From positions 126,156 to 190,155 of the forward strand of contig NZ_AXAI01000003.1 in the NCBI RefSeq assembly GCF_000472425.1: a DNA stretch of 64,000 bases, written 5' to 3'. The notes beneath the pieces were generated by a model that was given only the letters and a program-made list of their open reading frames with translations, did no database searches and was not told where the DNA came from. A program made the translations under genes and the position numbers. This stretch comes from Bradyrhizobium sp. Tv2a-2. Its GTDB lineage: Bacteria > Pseudomonadota > Alphaproteobacteria > Rhizobiales > Xanthobacteraceae. Shown here piece by piece: positions 47,524 to 57,126 of the stretch (the stretch's first letter is position 1; each line of letters starts with the position of its first letter).

Positions 47524-49140
47524 CTACATCGGCAGGACGAGCACACTCTGCTTCTCGCGACGGCGCTGCACCGAGGAAGGAATGCGCATCGCCTCGCGGT
47601 ACTTCGCGACCGTACGGCGGGCGATATCAATGCCTGACGCGCGCAGGCGTTCCACGATCGTGTCATCGGACAGGATTGCGCTCGCATTCTCGGCATCGAT
47701 CAACTGCTTGATGTGATGGCGCACGGCTTCGGCCGAATGCGCCTCGCCGCCATCGGCCGAGGCGATCGAGGCGGTAAAGAAATATTTGAGCTCGAAGGTG
47801 CCGCGGTTGGTCGCCATGTATTTGTTGGCGGTGACGCGAGAGACCGTCGATTCGTGCATCTGGATCGCGTCCGCCACGGCCTTCAGATTGAGCGGGCGCA
47901 AATGCGCCACGCCGTGCGTGAAGAAGCCATCCTGCTGGCGCACGATCTCGGTTGCGACTTTCAGGATGGTGCGGGCGCGCTGGTCGAGCGCGCGCACGAG
48001 CCAGGTTGCGTTCTGCAGGCAATCGGTGAAGTAGGACTTGTCGCCGTCCTTTTTGATGGTCTTGGACAGCTCCGAATAATAGGTCTGGTTGACCAGCACC
48101 CGCGGCAGCGTGTCGCTGTTGAGCTCGACCTGCCAGCCGCCGTCCGGACCGGGGCGCACATAGACGTCGGGCACCATGGCCTGCAGCCGCGCGGCGCTGA
48201 ATTTCAGGCCCGGCTTCGGATCGAGCCTGCGGATTTCGCCGATCATGTCGGCGATGTCCTCGTCATCGACGCCGCACACTTTGCGCAACGCGGCGAGATC
48301 GCGCTTGGCCAGGAGATCGAGATGCTCGATCAGGGCCTGCATCGCGGGATCGTAGCGGTTGAGCTCGCGCAGCTGGATCGCCAGGCACTCGCTCAAGTTC
48401 CGCGCACAGACACCGGGCGGATCGAAGCGCTGCAGAACGCCGAGCACCTTCTCGACATCGGAAGTCGAGGCGCCGAGCCGCTCGGCGGCCTGCCCGAGAT
48501 CGGTAGGCAGGTAACCGGCCTCGTCGACAAGATTGATCAGGTATTGCCCGATCATGCGCTCGGATGGCGCGCTGAAGGCGACCGCGAGCTGCTCGGCAAG
48601 ATGGTCGGCGAGCGTCAACTCGGCGGCGACAAAGGCCTCGAGATTATATTCCTCGTCATTGGAGGCGCCGCCGCCCCATTCGGTGTAGGCGGTGGGCGCG
48701 GCGTCCTGGGCGTTGCGCGCGGCGGCCTCGGCCGGCTCCTCGGAAAACACGTTGTCGAGCCGGGTATCGAGAGTCTGTTCGATCTCGCTGCGGCTGCCGA
48801 GATCGCCGCTCAGCCAATCCTCTTGTGCCCCTTCCTGCCCCGGCTCGAAGCCGTCGGCAGACGCGCCCACGAAGTCAGATTGGCCGGAGGCAAAATCTTC
48901 CGCTCCGCTGCCATGGTCGGAATCGGACATTTCGGCGCGTTCTGGCCCCTGTTCGCCCGCAACCGGCGGCTCATGGGTCTCGGCGGCCCGCTCCAGCAAC
49001 GGATTGCGTTCGAGTTCCTCCTCGACGAAGGCCGACAGGTCGAGATTGGACAGTTGCAGCAGCTTGATGGCCTGCATCAGCTGCGGCGTCATGACCAGTG
49101 ACTGTGACTGGCGGAACTCTAATCTCTGTGTCAGTGCCAT
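47524..49140 (-). CDS. rpoN: RNA polymerase sigma-54 factor
   Basis: The 538-aa protein has the Gln-rich activator-interacting region (MALTQRLEFRQSQSLVMTPQ then LMQAIKLLQLSNLDL), an acidic region II (about 60-150), the core-binding region (FDPPGVCARNLSECLAIQL), and the DNA-binding C-terminus with the RpoN box ARRTVAKYRE. It directs nitrogen-regulated and, in rhizobia, nif and fix transcription with NtrC/NifA-type activators. The start at 49140 matches the family; a start 27 bp upstream is also open. B. japonicum has two rpoN genes; this lpt-linked one resembles the common chromosomal copy. Confidence 0.96.
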   Translation of the reverse strand: MALTQRLEFRQSQSLVMTPQLMQAIKLLQLSNLDLSAFVEEELERNPLLERAAETHEPPVAGEQGPERAEMSDSDHGSGAEDFASGQSDFVGASADGFEPGQEGAQEDWLSGDLGSRSEIEQTLDTRLDNVFSEEPAEAAARNAQDAAPTAYTEWGGGASNDEEYNLEAFVAAELTLADHLAEQLAVAFSAPSERMIGQYLINLVDEAGYLPTDLGQAAERLGASTSDVEKVLGVLQRFDPPGVCARNLSECLAIQLRELNRYDPAMQALIEHLDLLAKRDLAALRKVCGVDDEDIADMIGEIRRLDPKPGLKFSAARLQAMVPDVYVRPGPDGGWQVELNSDTLPRVLVNQTYYSELSKTIKKDGDKSYFTDCLQNATWLVRALDQRARTILKVATEIVRQQDGFFTHGVAHLRPLNLKAVADAIQMHESTVSRVTANKYMATNRGTFELKYFFTASIASADGGEAHSAEAVRHHIKQLIDAENASAILSDDTIVERLRASGIDIARRTVAKYREAMRIPSSVQRRREKQSVLVLPM

Positions 49141-49235
49141 GGAGGCAAGAACGTCCCCAAAATACAACTTGGTCCGATTCTTGCTTATCCTAGTCTGCGT
49201 TCGATGTACACGTCTTGACGCAGAGCAAAAATAGT

Positions 49236-50252
49236 CTAGAGGCGGAATTCTTCGCCAAGGTAAAGCCGGCGCACGTCGGGATCGTTGACGATCTCCTCCG
49301 GACTGCCTTCCGTCAAGATTTCTCCCGCATAAACAATATAGGCGCGGTCGGTCAGGCCGAGCGTTTCGCGCACATTGTGGTCGGTGATGAGAACGCCGAT
49401 GCCACGATTGGTGAGGTGGCGGACGAGGTCCTGGATGTCGCCGACCGCGATCGGGTCGATGCCGGCGAAGGGCTCGTCGAGCAGCATATAATTCGGGCGC
49501 GTGGCGAGCGCGCGCGCGATTTCGACACGGCGCCGCTCACCGCCGGACAGCGCGATCGACGGCGATTTGCGCAGCCGCGTGATGTTGAATTCGTCGAGCA
49601 GCGAATCGAGCTCATGCTCGCGCTTCTTCTTCGACGGCTCGACCACCTCCAGCACCGCGCGAATGTTCTGCTCCACCGTAAGGCCGCGAAAGATCGAGGC
49701 TTCCTGCGGCAGATAGCCGATGCCAAGACGCGCACGCTGGTACATCGGTAGCTGGGTCACATCATGGCCGTCGAGCTCGATGGCGCCGCGATCGGCCTTG
49801 ATCAGGCCGGTGATCATGTAGAACACGGTGGTCTTGCCGGCGCCGTTCGGGCCCAGGAGGCCGACGGCCTCGCCGCGGCGTACATAGATCGAGACCCCGC
49901 GCACCACCTGGCGGCTGCCAAAGCTCTTTTCGACACTGTGCACCGCCAGAAAGCCCGGCCGCCGCAACAACCGGACACCGGAGGCCGCAGTCGGCTTGGC
50001 CGGTTGTTTGGCTGCCGGCCGCGGGCGCGGGCGCTGGGCCTGTGTCGGTACCTCGGCGTGCTGGGGCGGGGCTGCGAGATCGAGGCTCGAAAGCTGGGCC
50101 TCTCGGGCGATCGGCGGTGCATCGCGCACGGCACTCGGTACCATCTCGCCATAGCCGTCGCCGAAGGCGGTGATGTCGCCGTGAGCGCGGGCGAACCCGG
50201 TCCGGCCGCGTTTGGCGGGGCGCCGACGGAACATGCTGAGTAAATCGACCAT
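49236..50252 (-). CDS. lptB: LPS export ABC transporter ATP-binding protein LptB (N-terminally extended)
   Basis: The 338-aa product has a normal LptB ATPase from about residue 98: [20 protein letters not shown], Walker [13 protein letters not shown], signature [17 protein letters not shown], Walker [19 protein letters not shown] and the switch His in [12 protein letters not shown]. It powers LPS transport with LptFG. The first 95 or so residues ([17 protein letters not shown] onward, Pro/Ala/Arg-rich and probably disordered) are not in E. coli LptB, which is about 240 aa. The start at 50252 is the best in the frame. Spacing to rpoN is 95 bp. Confidence 0.93.
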   Translation of the reverse strand: MVDLLSMFRRRPAKRGRTGFARAHGDITAFGDGYGEMVPSAVRDAPPIAREAQLSSLDLAAPPQHAEVPTQAQRPRPRPAAKQPAKPTAASGVRLLRRPGFLAVHSVEKSFGSRQVVRGVSIYVRRGEAVGLLGPNGAGKTTVFYMITGLIKADRGAIELDGHDVTQLPMYQRARLGIGYLPQEASIFRGLTVEQNIRAVLEVVEPSKKKREHELDSLLDEFNITRLRKSPSIALSGGERRRVEIARALATRPNYMLLDEPFAGIDPIAVGDIQDLVRHLTNRGIGVLITDHNVRETLGLTDRAYIVYAGEILTEGSPEEIVNDPDVRRLYLGEEFRL

Positions 50253-50585
50253 CCGCGCTTGCTTCCCACGCCTCTCAAAAGTCGTTCGGTAGCCGGCCGC
50301 CCGCGGCTTGATTCGTCCGCTCAGGATGAAGGATTGGATGACCGTTGCCCAGCGGAACACCCGACGTCATGTCTCCCGAGTTAGCTCCGCCGTCCCGAGG
50401 CGCTCGCGACGGCGAGCCTCGAAGGGCGACAGCCCGGCTCTCGCAGCGGGACCGTTTCAGCCTTCGAGGCTCGCACCTCAGGATGACGGTTTGCGACGGG
50501 TGCGCGCCTCGATCCCGAGCTAGATACAGGCTTGCGCGCCGAGCTTCAACCGCAGCCCCACTGCCTATATGGGAAGTGATTGAAC
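50253..50585. repeat. lptA-lptB intergenic region with inverted repeat
   Basis: This 333-bp gap breaks the lptCAB run. Its middle (about 50385-50490) carries GGCGAGCCTCGAAGG and CCTTCGAGGCTCGC in inverted orientation, ending in CACCTCAGGATGACGG, a form typical of dispersed rhizobial repeats. No gene is supported. lptB may have its own promoter in the part nearest its start. Confidence 0.5.
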
Positions 50586-51371
50586 TTATTTCGGTTTGTT
50601 CTGATTAAGGATGGACAGGGGCGATCCTGCGCCAGGCTTGGCGCCAGCCGGCGCCGGGCTCTGGGTTGGACCGGGCCCTGGGCCGGCTCCTTCGCAGCCA
50701 CCGCCGCCCTGGTTGATGAACAGGCCCTGCACCTTGCCGCTGTCGGATTCGACCCGCGAGACGCCGGTGGTCATGTCGACGAACAGGCGGTCGCCGCGCA
50801 ATACGTTCTTGCACTGGGTCAGCACCACGCCGCCGAGCATGGTGATCAAATTGCTCTTGGTGTCGAACACCGCGGTCTCGCCGGTCACGACCTGGTCCTT
50901 TTGGGTGACCACCACATTGCCGTGCGCCTCAAGCCGCTTGATCGAGGAGCTACCGCCGGGTCCGGGAGCTGCCGACTGCATCGGTGCGCCGGGCGGTGGC
51001 GCCGCCTTCGCGCCCTTGGCTGGCGCCGGCGCGGGCTGCTGGCCCTGCGCCTGGCCTTGGCCCTGCCCTTGCCCGCTTGACTCATAGAAGACGACCAGCG
51101 TCTTCGAGGTCATGGTGGTGTCGCCCTGCACCACCTTCACATTGCCGGAGAAGGTCGCTTCCTTCTTCTTGTCGCGCATTTCAAGCGAAGCCGCCTCGAT
51201 CTGGATCGGCTGGTCGCGGTTCTGCGAGAAGCCCTGCATTGCATTGGGCACGCCCTGCACCGAGCTCTGTGCACTCGCGCCAAAGGCTGCGCCGAACGAG
51301 ATTGCAAATGCGATAGCGGTAAGCTGTCCGCTCGGGCCACACAATCGCGGCAGGAAAGGCATGCTCATCAT
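50586..51371 (-). CDS. lptA: LPS transport periplasmic protein LptA
   Basis: The 261-aa OstA-like protein has a signal peptide (LTAIAFAISFGAAFGASAQS) and the beta-jellyroll repeats IQIEAASLEMRDKKKEATFS, GNVKVVQGDTTMTSKTLVVF, then GNVVVTQKDQVVTGETAVFD and VVLTQCKNVLRGDRLFVDM. It bridges LPS across the periplasm. A low-complexity insert of Gly/Gln pairs and Pro/Ala separates the two halves, and the tail is Pro/Gly-rich. It overlaps the lptC stop in ATGA; ATG 51368 or 51362 are alternatives. Confidence 0.88.
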   Translation of the reverse strand: MMSMPFLPRLCGPSGQLTAIAFAISFGAAFGASAQSSVQGVPNAMQGFSQNRDQPIQIEAASLEMRDKKKEATFSGNVKVVQGDTTMTSKTLVVFYESSGQGQGQGQAQGQQPAPAPAKGAKAAPPPGAPMQSAAPGPGGSSSIKRLEAHGNVVVTQKDQVVTGETAVFDTKSNLITMLGGVVLTQCKNVLRGDRLFVDMTTGVSRVESDSGKVQGLFINQGGGGCEGAGPGPGPTQSPAPAGAKPGAGSPLSILNQNKPK

Positions 51372-52129
51372 CTCAAATTGGATTTGCCGGACGCGGCGCG
51401 CGTTCGCGCCGGCGGGGCAGGCGGGGGCGGCGCGGGCGCGGCGGGCGCGGCGGGCGCGGCGTTCGCTTCCGTGGTGGCGGAATTGTCGTCGAGATGATCG
51501 AGATGCATCACGACATTGCCGTCGAAGCGAACCACTGCGCCGCCGTCGGTGATGTGCAGGCGATCGGCGCTGAGGGTGCCGTTGGTCAGCTTGACGTCGA
51601 CATGCTCCTCGGAATCCACCGTGCTCTTGCCCATGTCGACAAACGCGTGGCTCAGCCACGCCTCATAGCCGCTCGAGGTCACCAGATGGATGTCCTTGTG
51701 CAGGTCGATCGTCTGCTGCTTATTGTCGAGAAGCCCGGTGCGGGCGGTCAGCGTCACGGTCGATTGGTCCTGCATCAACACCTTGCCCCGCAGCGTGTGC
51801 AGCTCAACATGGTCGGCATCGGTCACGTCCTGGGTCGCCGTCTCGGCCCAGAGCTCATAGGGCCGCCGGTCGTCGGTCGAGTAGCCGGACAGATGCGGCG
51901 ATTCCATGGTGATCTTGGTGCCCGATACCACGAGCTTGCCCATGTCGAACTTGGGCAGCTCGATACGAAATTTATTGAAGAACGCGTAGAAGATAACGAT
52001 CGCCATTGCCAGGCCCACCGCCGCAGGCACGGCGATGCGCAGCACCCGCACCATGCGGCTGTGCCGCGCGGCGATGGCGAAGCGCGCCTCGAGGCTTGCC
52101 TGATAGGCCGGGTTCTGGACCGAGTTCAC
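51368..52129 (-). CDS. lptC: LPS export protein LptC
   Basis: The 253-aa product has one N-terminal membrane helix (VLRIAVPAAVGLAMAIVIFY) and the LptC fold: LVVSGTKITMESPHLSGYST, LRGKVLMQDQSTVTLTART, and LSADRLHITDGGAVVRFDGN. It anchors the LptA bridge at the inner membrane. The C-terminal 30 residues are Ala/Pro-rich and encoded by a short tandem repeat (GCGGGCGCG units near 51432-51460). It is immediately upstream of lptA. Confidence 0.88.
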   Translation of the reverse strand: MNSVQNPAYQASLEARFAIAARHSRMVRVLRIAVPAAVGLAMAIVIFYAFFNKFRIELPKFDMGKLVVSGTKITMESPHLSGYSTDDRRPYELWAETATQDVTDADHVELHTLRGKVLMQDQSTVTLTARTGLLDNKQQTIDLHKDIHLVTSSGYEAWLSHAFVDMGKSTVDSEEHVDVKLTNGTLSADRLHITDGGAVVRFDGNVVMHLDHLDDNSATTEANAAPAAPAAPAPPPPAPPARTRAASGKSNLR

Positions 52130-52288
52130 CGCTGCTCCTGATGGCGGGCTGGATTGCGCATTCTACCCCGCAATGGCCGACTATGCAGTCGGGAACTGGG
52201 TCGATGACTGTGTCCGAAACGGGGCGGGGAGATTAACGAATGAACCCTGACGGCGTTCTTTAGGTCGCCCCGGCCGGGAGAGGTATCC

Positions 52289-52903
52289 TCACGAGTGGGC
52301 GAAGATGTCCTCGAGCTCCCAGCCCTGGAGGTCGAGCCTTGCCCGCGTGGGCAGGAAATCGAAACAGGCTTGCGCAAGCTCAGTGCGCCCCTCGCGCGCC
52401 AGCATGACGTCGAGCCGCTCCCGCAGCGCGTGCAAATGCAGCACGTCGGAGGCCGCGTAGGCGAGCTGCGCCTCGGAAAGCTGCTGCGAACCCCAGTCGC
52501 TGGACTGCTGCTGCTTGGACAAATCGATGTTGAGCAGCTCGCGCACGAGGTCCTTCAGCCCATGGCGATCGGTATAGGTACGGGTGAGGCGGGAGGCGAT
52601 CTTGGTGCAATAGACCGGCTGCGGCATCACGCCGAAGGTGTGGTAGAGCACGGCAATGTCGAAGCGGGCGAAGTGGAAGATCTTGGTGATGTCGGGATTG
52701 CCGAGCAGCGCCGCCAGGTTCGGCGCCTCCGTGTGATCCTTCGGAATCTGCACCACATCGGCGCTGCCGTCGCCGTTCGACAGCTGCACCACGCAGAGCC
52801 GGTCGCGGTGCGGATTGAGCCCCATGGTCTCGGTGTCGATCGCCACCGATCGGGTGTAGCGGGAAAGATCAGGCAGGTCGCCGCGGTGCAGGCGTACGGT
52901 CAT
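52289..52903 (-). CDS. RNase D-like 3'-5' exonuclease
   Basis: The 204-aa protein is a DnaQ-fold exonuclease: VAIDTETMGLNPHRDRLCVV (Exo I, DxE), IFHFARFDIAVLYHTFGV (Exo II), and QLAYAASDVLHLHALRERL (Exo III YxxxD). It lacks the HRDC domains of full RNase D (about 375 aa in E. coli) and belongs to the short alphaproteobacterial group. It probably trims structured RNA, possibly tRNA or other small RNAs. It is 159 bp from lptC on the same strand. Confidence 0.88.
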   Translation of the reverse strand: MTVRLHRGDLPDLSRYTRSVAIDTETMGLNPHRDRLCVVQLSNGDGSADVVQIPKDHTEAPNLAALLGNPDITKIFHFARFDIAVLYHTFGVMPQPVYCTKIASRLTRTYTDRHGLKDLVRELLNIDLSKQQQSSDWGSQQLSEAQLAYAASDVLHLHALRERLDVMLAREGRTELAQACFDFLPTRARLDLQGWELEDIFAHS

Positions 52904-53005
52904 GTAATGTCTGGCCTCTGGTCGATTTGATTCCGGGCGCCAACCTAGCGCCGCAAGGCCGCTGAGGCGAGTCGGCCGGCCGCGATTTCGACCGGCTCGG
53001 GACCG

Positions 53006-53464
53006 TCACAGCGGCAGAATCCGGTTGAGCATCTCGATCAGCGTGCCCTGCTCGGCCTCGCTGAGCGGCGCAAGCATCCTGCGATTATAGGGTTCGCTGA
53101 TTTTGGCGGCCTCCTGGATCAGCTTATTGCCCTTCGGCGTCAGGACCAGCTCGACGGCACGGCGATCGGCCTTGGAGCGGCTGCGCTTGATGAGGCCTGC
53201 CGATTCGAGCTCGTTCAGCATCTTGATCAGGTTCGGCAGCTGCAGGCGGAGCAGGCCCGCCACGCTGCTCGGGGCTACGCCCGGATTGTCGCGGACCAGG
53301 GCAAGGATGGCATAGCTCGCGGGGCTGATGCCCATTTCCGCGAACTGCTCGTAAAAGCCCTCGAAGAATTTCAATTGCACCAGCCGGATCATGAATCCCG
53401 GCGTGTTCTGCAGCGCCCTCAAATTGAGCGGCTTTTTCGATGCTGGCTGCTGATTGGCTTTCAC
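53006..53464 (-). CDS. MarR-family transcriptional regulator
   Basis: The 152-aa product is a winged-helix MarR protein: YEQFAEMGISPASYAILALV, GVAPSSVAGLLRLQLPNLIK, LNELESAGLIKRSRSKADRR and AVELVLTPKGNKLIQEA. There is no sensor Cys, so the ligand is unknown. The start is read as GTG 53464 with GGGAG upstream; another GTG at 53521 would add 19 residues. Genes for aromatic degradation or efflux are common MarR targets, but no neighbour points to one. Confidence 0.8.
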   Translation of the reverse strand: MKANQQPASKKPLNLRALQNTPGFMIRLVQLKFFEGFYEQFAEMGISPASYAILALVRDNPGVAPSSVAGLLRLQLPNLIKMLNELESAGLIKRSRSKADRRAVELVLTPKGNKLIQEAAKISEPYNRRMLAPLSEAEQGTLIEMLNRILPL

Positions 53465-53693
53465 GTGCCCCGACTCCCGGTCTTGCCGCGCCACTCTGTC
53501 TGAATCCTGCCGAATTGACACCCTCCGAAGCGCCAGGGAGGCGGGACAGGTGCGCAGTCGCGTGGGTTCGGATCCACTAGAATTTTTGGTCGTCCGGTAG
53601 GGTATTGTGCACTGACGTCGTGTACCGATGCGGCACGCGCTACCAACACCGGGCAGGAACTTGACCAGGCTGAAGCATTCAATTCAAAGATTG

Positions 53694-53900
53694 ATGTGGC
53701 GGCTCCAATGGACTCCTGACCGCGCGGGCATTTTGCGCCTGTTGACATCCGCAATTATCGTTATCGCCGCCTTTGCGGCTGTGATGATTCACTCTCCTTC
53801 CATTCAACAGCGGAACGCCAGTGCGGGCTTTGGCCGCGAATGGGATTGCACGCCTCAGCCAAAGGGCGACCCCACCTGCATCAAGAAGATAGGGCGGTGA
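53694..53900 (+). CDS. Small single-pass membrane protein, function unknown
   Basis: The 68-aa frame has one hydrophobic segment (LLTSAIIVIAAFAAVMIHS) then a short polar tail with EWDCTPQPKGDPTCIKKIG. The two cysteines and a Pro-rich loop placed outside the membrane look conserved in type. It lies between the divergent MarR gene and cusA. The start is uncertain: ATG 53694 or 53628. Coding bias is weak in so short a frame. Confidence 0.5.
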   Translation: MWRLQWTPDRAGILRLLTSAIIVIAAFAAVMIHSPSIQQRNASAGFGREWDCTPQPKGDPTCIKKIGR

Positions 53901-53934
53901 CGGCGGTTCGGGTGCAGGGCGTGCGTGCATCGCC

Positions 53935-56900
53935 TCATTGGTTCGACTCCAAGACAAGATCACGCTTATCCGCAAGGCGCGCTTCTTCGCGCTGACATGG
54001 GGCATTGCCGACGTCCGAGGGCAGGGCAAAGCCCTTCGCGAGCCCGAAGATCGCGGGGATGACGATCAGGGTCAGCAGCGTCGACGAGATCATGCCGCCG
54101 ATCATGGGCACTGCGATGCGCTGCATGATCTCGGAGCCGGTGCCCGTGCTCCACATGATCGGCAACAGCCCGGCCATGATCGCGACGACCGTCATCATCT
54201 TGGGCCGCACGCGCTCGACTGCACCTTCCATGATGGCGTGGTGGAGGTCCTTGCGGGTGAGCGGTCGTCCCTCGATTGCCCGCTGCGCCGCCGCGCTCCG
54301 CAGCGCTTCGTTGAGATAGATCAGCATGACGACGCCTGTCTCCGCGGCGACGCCCGCGAGCGCGATGAAGCCGACGGCGACGGCGACCGAGAGATTGAAA
54401 TTGAGCCACCACATCAGCCAGAGGCCGCCGACCAGCGCGAAAGGCAGCGACAGCATCACGATCATCGTCTCCAGGACCGAGCGGAAGTTGAGGTACAGGA
54501 GCAGGAAGATGATCAACAGCGTCGCCGGCACGACGATCTTCAGACGTGCCGCGGCACGCTCGAGATATTCGTACTGCCCGCTCCAGACGACGTAGTAGCC
54601 CGGCGGAAACTGGACGCTGGCCTGCACCGCGCGCTGCGCATCGGCGACGTAGCCGCCGAGATCGCGGTCACGGATGTCGACATAGATATAGGTGGCCAAC
54701 TGTCCGTTCTCGGTGCGAATCGAGCTCGGCCCGCGCGCCGGTTCGACCTTGGCCACCTCGCCGAGCGGCACGGCGCCACCGGCGGGCATCGGCACCAGGA
54801 TGTCGCTCGCGATGGTCTTCGGATTGTCGCGCAGGTCGCGCGGATAGCGCATGTTGACCGTGAAGCGCTGCCGGCCTTCCACGGTGGTGGTCACGGTCTG
54901 ACCGCCGAGCGCGGTCGCAATCGTATCCTGCACGTCCTGAACCATGATGCCGTAGCGCGAAAGCGCCGCCCGGTCCGGCGTGATCTCCAGATAGTAGCCG
55001 CCGAGGCCGCGTTCGGCGTAGGCCGATGACGTGCCCGGGACTGCCTTCAGCACCTGCTCGATCTGTCTTGCGAGCCGGTCGATCTCGCCGAGGTCGGTGC
55101 CGATCACCTTGACGCCGACCGGCGTGCGGATGCCGGTCGAGAGCATGTCGATGCGCGCCTTGATCGGCATGGTCCAGGCATTGGACACGCCGGGGAATTG
55201 CAGCGCCTTGTCCATCTCGGCAACGAGGCTGTCGAGGGTGACGCCGGGCCGCCATTGTTCCCTCGGCTTCAGATTGACGATCGTCTCGAACATCTCGGCC
55301 GGCGCGGGATCGGTGGCCGTCTGGGCGCGGCCGGCCTTTCCGTAGACCGATGCCACCTCCGGAAACGAATGCAGGATCCGGTCCTGCATCTGCATCAGCT
55401 CGGCCGCCTTGGTGACGGAAATGCCGGGCACCGTGGTGGGCATATAGAGCAGCGTTCCTTCGTTGAGGTTCGGCATGAACTCGCTGCCGAGCTGGCGGGC
55501 CGGCCAGATCGAGACAGCTAGGGCGAGGGCGGCCAACAGGATCACGAATGTCTTGGCCTGCAGCACGCCCTTGATGACGGGCCGGTAGATCCAGATCAGG
55601 AAGCGATTGATGGGATTCCTCTGCTCTGGGATGATCCTGCCACGCACGAAGATCACCATCAGCGCCGGCACCAGCGTCACCGACAAGAGCGCTGCCGCGG
55701 CCATCGAGAACGTCTTGGTGTAGGCGAGGGGACTGAACAACCGTCCTTCCTGCGACTCCAGCGTGAAGATCGGCATGAAGGAGACGGTGATGATCAGCAG
55801 GCTGAAGAACAGCGCCGGCCCCACTTCGGACGCCGCCTCGGTCAGGATCGCGAGCCTGGATTGACCGGGCTCAGCTCTTTCGAGATGCTTGTGAGCATTC
55901 TCGATCATGACGATCGCAGCATCGACCATTGCGCCGATTGCGATCGCGATCCCGCCCAGGCTCATGATGTTGGAGCCGATGCCGAGCAGCTTCATCGCGC
56001 CAAAAGCCATGAGGACACCGACCGGCAGCATCACGATCGCCACCAGCGCACTGCGGACGTGCAACAGGAACACGATGCAGACGAGTGCGACGATCAGGCT
56101 TTCCTCGACCAGCGTGTGCCTCAGCGTATCGATCGCCGCATAGATCAGGTTCGACCGGTCGTAGACCGGCACGATCTGGACCGATTTGGGCAGGCTGGTC
56201 GCGATCTCCTTGAAGCGCCTCTTGACGTTCTCGATGACGTCAAGCGCATTCATGCCGAAGCGCTGCAGCACGATGCCGCTTGTGACCTCGCCATCGCCGT
56301 TGAGCTCGGTGATGCCGCGCCGTTCGTCCGGCCCGAGCTCGACACGTGCGACGTCGCGCAGCAGCACCGGCGTGCCGCCGTCGTTCTTGAGCACGATATT
56401 GCCGAGATCGTTGATGCTCTTCAGATAGCCCTTGCCGCGAATGACATATTCGAACTCCGACAGCTCGACCGTACGGCCGCCGACATCGGCGTTGCTGGAC
56501 CGGATCGCGTCCCGCATCCGCTGCATGGTGATGCCGAGATCGCGCATCCGCTGCGGGTCCAGAATCACGTTGTATTGCTTGACGAAGCCGCCGGCGCTGG
56601 CGACCTCGGCCACGCCCTCGGCCTTTGCCAGCGCGAATTTGAGATTCCAGTCCTGGATCGTGCGGGTGTCGGCGAGGTTCAGCTCCCTGGACACCACGGC
56701 ATATTGGTAGACCCAACCCACACCCGTCGCATCGGGGCCGATGGTCGGCGACACGCCGGCAGGCAGGCGCGACGTGGCGGAGTTGAGGAATTCGAGGACC
56801 CGCGAGCGGGCCCAGTAGATGTCGGTACCGTCCTCGAAGATGATGTAGACGAACGACACGCCGAAAAACGAGAAGCCGCGAACGACCTTGGATTTCGGCA

Positions 56901-57126
56901 CCGTCAGCATGGCAGTTGTGAGCGGATAGGTGACCTGGTCCTCCACGACCTGCGGCGCCTGGCCCGAATATTCCGTGTAGACAATCACCTGCGTGTCGGA
57001 GAGATCGGGAATGGCGTCGAGCGGCAGATGGAGCAGGGCGTAGATTCCGGCAGCGGCGGCGAAGCCGGTGCCGAACAGCACCAGCAGAAGGTTGCGTGCC
57101 GACCAGCCGATGAGACGGGCGATCAT
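53935..57126 (-). CDS. cusA: CusA/CzcA-type heavy-metal RND efflux pump
   Basis: The 1063-aa product is an inner-membrane proton-driven RND pump of the heavy-metal group, with 12 expected membrane helices. In order are PDLSDTQVIVYTEYSGQAPQ, IAIAIGAMVDAAIVMIENAH (TM4 region) and FIALAGVAAETGVVMLIYLN. Methionines in GTLLYMPTTVPG, AEMFETIVNL and ARIDMLSTGI sit where E. coli CusA has its three copper/silver-binding Met, so Cu(I)/Ag(I) is the likely substrate. The start overlaps the cusB stop (ATGA). Confidence 0.92.
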   Translation of the reverse strand: MIARLIGWSARNLLLVLFGTGFAAAAGIYALLHLPLDAIPDLSDTQVIVYTEYSGQAPQVVEDQVTYPLTTAMLTVPKSKVVRGFSFFGVSFVYIIFEDGTDIYWARSRVLEFLNSATSRLPAGVSPTIGPDATGVGWVYQYAVVSRELNLADTRTIQDWNLKFALAKAEGVAEVASAGGFVKQYNVILDPQRMRDLGITMQRMRDAIRSSNADVGGRTVELSEFEYVIRGKGYLKSINDLGNIVLKNDGGTPVLLRDVARVELGPDERRGITELNGDGEVTSGIVLQRFGMNALDVIENVKRRFKEIATSLPKSVQIVPVYDRSNLIYAAIDTLRHTLVEESLIVALVCIVFLLHVRSALVAIVMLPVGVLMAFGAMKLLGIGSNIMSLGGIAIAIGAMVDAAIVMIENAHKHLERAEPGQSRLAILTEAASEVGPALFFSLLIITVSFMPIFTLESQEGRLFSPLAYTKTFSMAAAALLSVTLVPALMVIFVRGRIIPEQRNPINRFLIWIYRPVIKGVLQAKTFVILLAALALAVSIWPARQLGSEFMPNLNEGTLLYMPTTVPGISVTKAAELMQMQDRILHSFPEVASVYGKAGRAQTATDPAPAEMFETIVNLKPREQWRPGVTLDSLVAEMDKALQFPGVSNAWTMPIKARIDMLSTGIRTPVGVKVIGTDLGEIDRLARQIEQVLKAVPGTSSAYAERGLGGYYLEITPDRAALSRYGIMVQDVQDTIATALGGQTVTTTVEGRQRFTVNMRYPRDLRDNPKTIASDILVPMPAGGAVPLGEVAKVEPARGPSSIRTENGQLATYIYVDIRDRDLGGYVADAQRAVQASVQFPPGYYVVWSGQYEYLERAAARLKIVVPATLLIIFLLLYLNFRSVLETMIVMLSLPFALVGGLWLMWWLNFNLSVAVAVGFIALAGVAAETGVVMLIYLNEALRSAAAQRAIEGRPLTRKDLHHAIMEGAVERVRPKMMTVVAIMAGLLPIMWSTGTGSEIMQRIAVPMIGGMISSTLLTLIVIPAIFGLAKGFALPSDVGNAPCQREEARLADKRDLVLESNQ

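Noticed and set aside
51432-51460. GCGGGCGCG tandem repeat as a separate element
   Set aside because: It encodes the Ala/Pro-rich tail of LptC and is a simple in-frame coding repeat.
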